NCBI GenBank assembly: GCA_027070475.1
Contig: JALXDT010000022.1
Span: forward strand, 1-8,690
DNA: 8,690 nt
Reading direction: 5' to 3'
From: Candidatus Aminicenantota bacterium
GTDB taxonomy: Bacteria; Acidobacteriota; Aminicenantia; JAMOAD01
A program made the translations under genes and the position numbers. Every line of letters begins with the position of its first letter. Within the stretch, counting starts at the first letter, position 1. This document shows, in pieces, positions 6,904-8,690 of this stretch. A model generated the notes under the pieces. That model searched no databases. It was not told the DNA's origin and saw only the letters and a list, made by a program, of their open reading frames with translations.

Positions 6904-8632
6904 CAGTATTACCGTTTTGTTTTGTATCTTCAGCTTTTGCAAATATGAGCTTATTTTTTTCTAAAAATGAAGGGAATATACCAAGATGTCTTAAAGATTC
7001 CTCTGCCACAGTTTTAAAAACAGGAGCTGCAACTTCTCCACCATAGTACTTATTGTTTTGGGGATCATTAATCACAACGATTATTGATAACCTGGGTTTT
7101 TCCACAGGCACAAAGCCCATAAAAGAGCTGAAATAGTGTTTGGTAGAGTATTTACCATTAATTGCTTTTCTCGCAGTTCCTGTCTTTCCTGCCACTGTAA
7201 ATCCCTCGATTGACGCTTTTTTACCTGTTCCATAATCAACAACAGCTTTTAAAAAGGATTTCATGATTTTAACTGTCTTGTTAGACAAAACCCTTCTCTC
7301 TTTTCTCTTTTTAAGTATAGGCCCTTCCTTAACTATCGTGGGAGGGATATAATAACCTCCCGAAGCTATTACATTGAGAGCTGTTAGCATCTGGATTGGT
7401 GTTGTTAAAAGCCCATAACCGATTGCCATCGAAGCCTGAGTAACACCACTCCATCTTTTTAAAGGAGCCAATATCCCGGAGGATTCACCGGGAAGCTCAA
7501 TTCCTGTTCTATACCCAATTCCGAATCTTTTTTCAAAACGATAAATCTCTTTGGGCTTTAAGAGCAAAGAAAGTTTGATTGTTCCAATATTTGATGAATG
7601 GGAAATGATCTCTTTGGGAGAGAGATAGGTGAATTTTGTGTGATCCGTGAAGACTTCTCCTTTGTAGTTAAACCTTCCGTCTTCACAGTAAATTGGTTTT
7701 AAAAGATTGAGCTTTGCTCTTTCAAGTACTGAAGAAGCAGTAATAACTTTAAATATTGAACCGGGCTCATAGTTTAGCTCTATTGCAAGATTTTTTCTTC
7801 TATCCCTTCTAAGAGTTTTTAAATTATTTGGATTATAATCGGGGTAGGAAGCCATAGCTAAAACCTCTCCTGTCATAGGATTCATTACAATGATTGTGCC
7901 ATTGATGGCTTTGTTTTCTATAACAGCTTTTGTTATTTCTCTCTGGGCTATATATTGAAGTATAAGATCAATTGTTAGTACAATGGACTCTCCCTTTTCA
8001 GGTCTTTTTATTATTTTTGCCTCATATATCTTTCTTCTTGCATCCTGCTTTATAATAGCCTCTCCTCTCTTACCCTTCAAATAATTATCAAAGTACTTTT
8101 CTATACCCTCAAGGCCCTCATTATCAATATTAACTGTTCCCAGAATATGACAACCTATCCTCATATTCGGATAATGCCTCTTTTTATCCTTTATTGCATG
8201 AACATTTTTTAAATTTAAACTAAAGATCTTTTCCTTTTCCTCTTCCCCTGTTTTTCTTAAAATCCAGATAAATCTTCTCTTTTCTTTAATCCTTCTTAAT
8301 ATTTTTTTATACTCTTCAGGTTGAATATAAATCTTTTTGCTAATTTGCCTGATTTCTTTTAAGGATTCTCTCTGGTTTTTATTTTCAAGATAAATCGAAT
8401 AGCTTTTTGATGTCAGAGCAAGAACCTTTCCATTCCTATCATATATATATCCTCTCTCTGGAGTTATTTTTATAATTCTTTCATTTTGCCTTGTTTTTAT
8501 TTTTTTAAATTTCTCAGCATTGAGCACCTGAACATAAAAAAGTCTTGCTATAACAACAAAAAACCATATAAATATAGCTATACTTAAAATAATAAGTCTG
8601 TTTTTATCCACTGAACTATTCGTTTTTACCAT
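6881..8632 (-). CDS. ftsI: Septal peptidoglycan transpeptidase FtsI (class B penicillin-binding protein, PBP3-like)
   Basis: FtsI cross-links septal peptidoglycan in the periplasm and works with FtsW. The 583-residue protein has a short cytoplasmic tail, one membrane anchor (about 11-34), and the class B pedestal motif RGYIYDRNG (60-68). The linker region has HYPNMRIGCHILG (153-165) and the sequence DNEGLEGIEKYFD (170-182). The transpeptidase domain has all three catalytic boxes: EPGSIFKV (289-296) with Ser292 and Lys295, SSN (346-348) in ISHSSNIG, and AGKTGTA (481-487). YPDYNPNN (263-270) is also typical. The protein ends soon after the catalytic domain, with a polar tail and no PASTA repeats, unlike many Gram-positive homologues and SpoVD. 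ATG at 8632 is chosen because an in-frame stop (TGA) lies three codons upstream; there is no good Shine-Dalgarno, so coupling to the overlapping upstream gene (17 nt) is likely. FtsI rather than the elongation PBP2 is inferred from the dcw context. Confidence 0.95.
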   Translation of the reverse strand: MVKTNSSVDKNRLIILSIAIFIWFFVVIARLFYVQVLNAEKFKKIKTRQNERIIKITPERGYIYDRNGKVLALTSKSYSIYLENKNQRESLKEIRQISKKIYIQPEEYKKILRRIKEKRRFIWILRKTGEEEKEKIFSLNLKNVHAIKDKKRHYPNMRIGCHILGTVNIDNEGLEGIEKYFDNYLKGKRGEAIIKQDARRKIYEAKIIKRPEKGESIVLTIDLILQYIAQREITKAVIENKAINGTIIVMNPMTGEVLAMASYPDYNPNNLKTLRRDRRKNLAIELNYEPGSIFKVITASSVLERAKLNLLKPIYCEDGRFNYKGEVFTDHTKFTYLSPKEIISHSSNIGTIKLSLLLKPKEIYRFEKRFGIGYRTGIELPGESSGILAPLKRWSGVTQASMAIGYGLLTTPIQMLTALNVIASGGYYIPPTIVKEGPILKKRKERRVLSNKTVKIMKSFLKAVVDYGTGKKASIEGFTVAGKTGTARKAINGKYSTKHYFSSFMGFVPVEKPRLSIIVVINDPQNNKYYGGEVAAPVFKTVAEESLRHLGIFPSFLEKNKLIFAKAEDTKQNGNTDEISRVN

Positions 8633-8690
8633 TTTTAATCACAATTATTTCATCCTCTTTGACCTTTATAAGTCCCAACTTGTTTTTTGC
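8616..8690 (-). CDS. ftsL: FtsL-like cell division protein, C-terminal end only (starts beyond right edge)
   Basis: A frame open from the right edge ends at TAG (8618-8616), giving 24 residues: AKNKLGLIKVKEDEIIVIKN followed by GKNE. The 'A...LGL.....eiivi' pattern resembles the C-terminus of FtsL proteins, where a coiled coil ends in a short extended strand, and ftsL is the usual gene immediately before ftsI. FtsL is a small bitopic protein that, with FtsB, activates FtsWI. The membrane helix and coiled coil are outside the window, so the call depends on context and a short motif. The stop lies 17 nt inside ftsI. Confidence 0.7.
   Translation of the reverse strand, partial: AKNKLGLIKVKEDEIIVIKNGKNE

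Noticed and set aside
6881..6942. A longer MurE starting at the TTG
   Set aside because: The extra N-terminal residues do not resemble MurE and would nearly triple the overlap with ftsI; the ATG at 6903 gives the expected start.
8501..8530. T-rich runs as possible terminators, here and at other places in the window
   Set aside because: They are Lys and Phe codon runs inside genes and I see no GC-rich stem beside them. A terminator inside an overlapping operon is not expected.
1..8690. Mobile element, CRISPR array, tRNA or phage genes
   Set aside because: No direct or inverted repeats, RNA gene motifs or foreign genes were seen. Every base falls in a conserved dcw gene, so there is no support for an undescribed system here.

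Overview
The window is part of a division and cell wall (dcw) gene cluster. All genes are on the minus strand and it is coding from end to end. In transcription order (right to left) it holds the 3' end of an ftsL-like gene, ftsI (class B transpeptidase), murE, murF, murD, ftsW (SEDS glycosyltransferase), murC, and the 5' part of ftsQ, which runs off the left edge. Every assignment except the short ftsL tail rests on family motifs that can be read in the translation.

The genes form two linked activities. MurC, MurD, MurE and MurF are the four consecutive ATP-dependent ligases that build UDP-MurNAc-pentapeptide in the cytoplasm. FtsW and FtsI polymerise and cross-link the resulting peptidoglycan at the septum, together with the bitopic divisome proteins FtsL and FtsQ. 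MurE carries the DNPR signature of meso-diaminopimelate-adding enzymes, so the wall is probably of the mDAP type.

All seven gene junctions overlap (17, 23, 7, 17, 8, 4 and 4 nt from right to left). There is no intergenic base, no visible internal terminator and no room for a separate promoter between genes. This implies one polycistronic transcript with translational coupling. Its promoter would lie upstream of the right edge, where mraZ/mraW usually sit, and ftsA/ftsZ would be expected beyond the left edge.

The main departure from the common dcw order (ftsL-ftsI-murE-murF-mraY-murD-ftsW-murG-murC-ftsQ) is that mraY and murG are both absent from their usual slots. These are the two membrane-associated steps that make lipid I and lipid II. 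The flanking genes join directly by short overlaps. murB and ddl are also not present between murC and ftsQ.

The DNA is clearly AT-rich, with many AAA/ATA/TTT codons and Lys/Ile/Phe-rich proteins. A bacterium with a mDAP wall and FtsQ/FtsL divisome proteins is certain enough, but the phylum cannot be fixed from this window. I see no mobile element, RNA gene, CRISPR array or foreign insertion, and no evidence of a new type of system. The region is a conserved housekeeping locus with an unusual gene complement.
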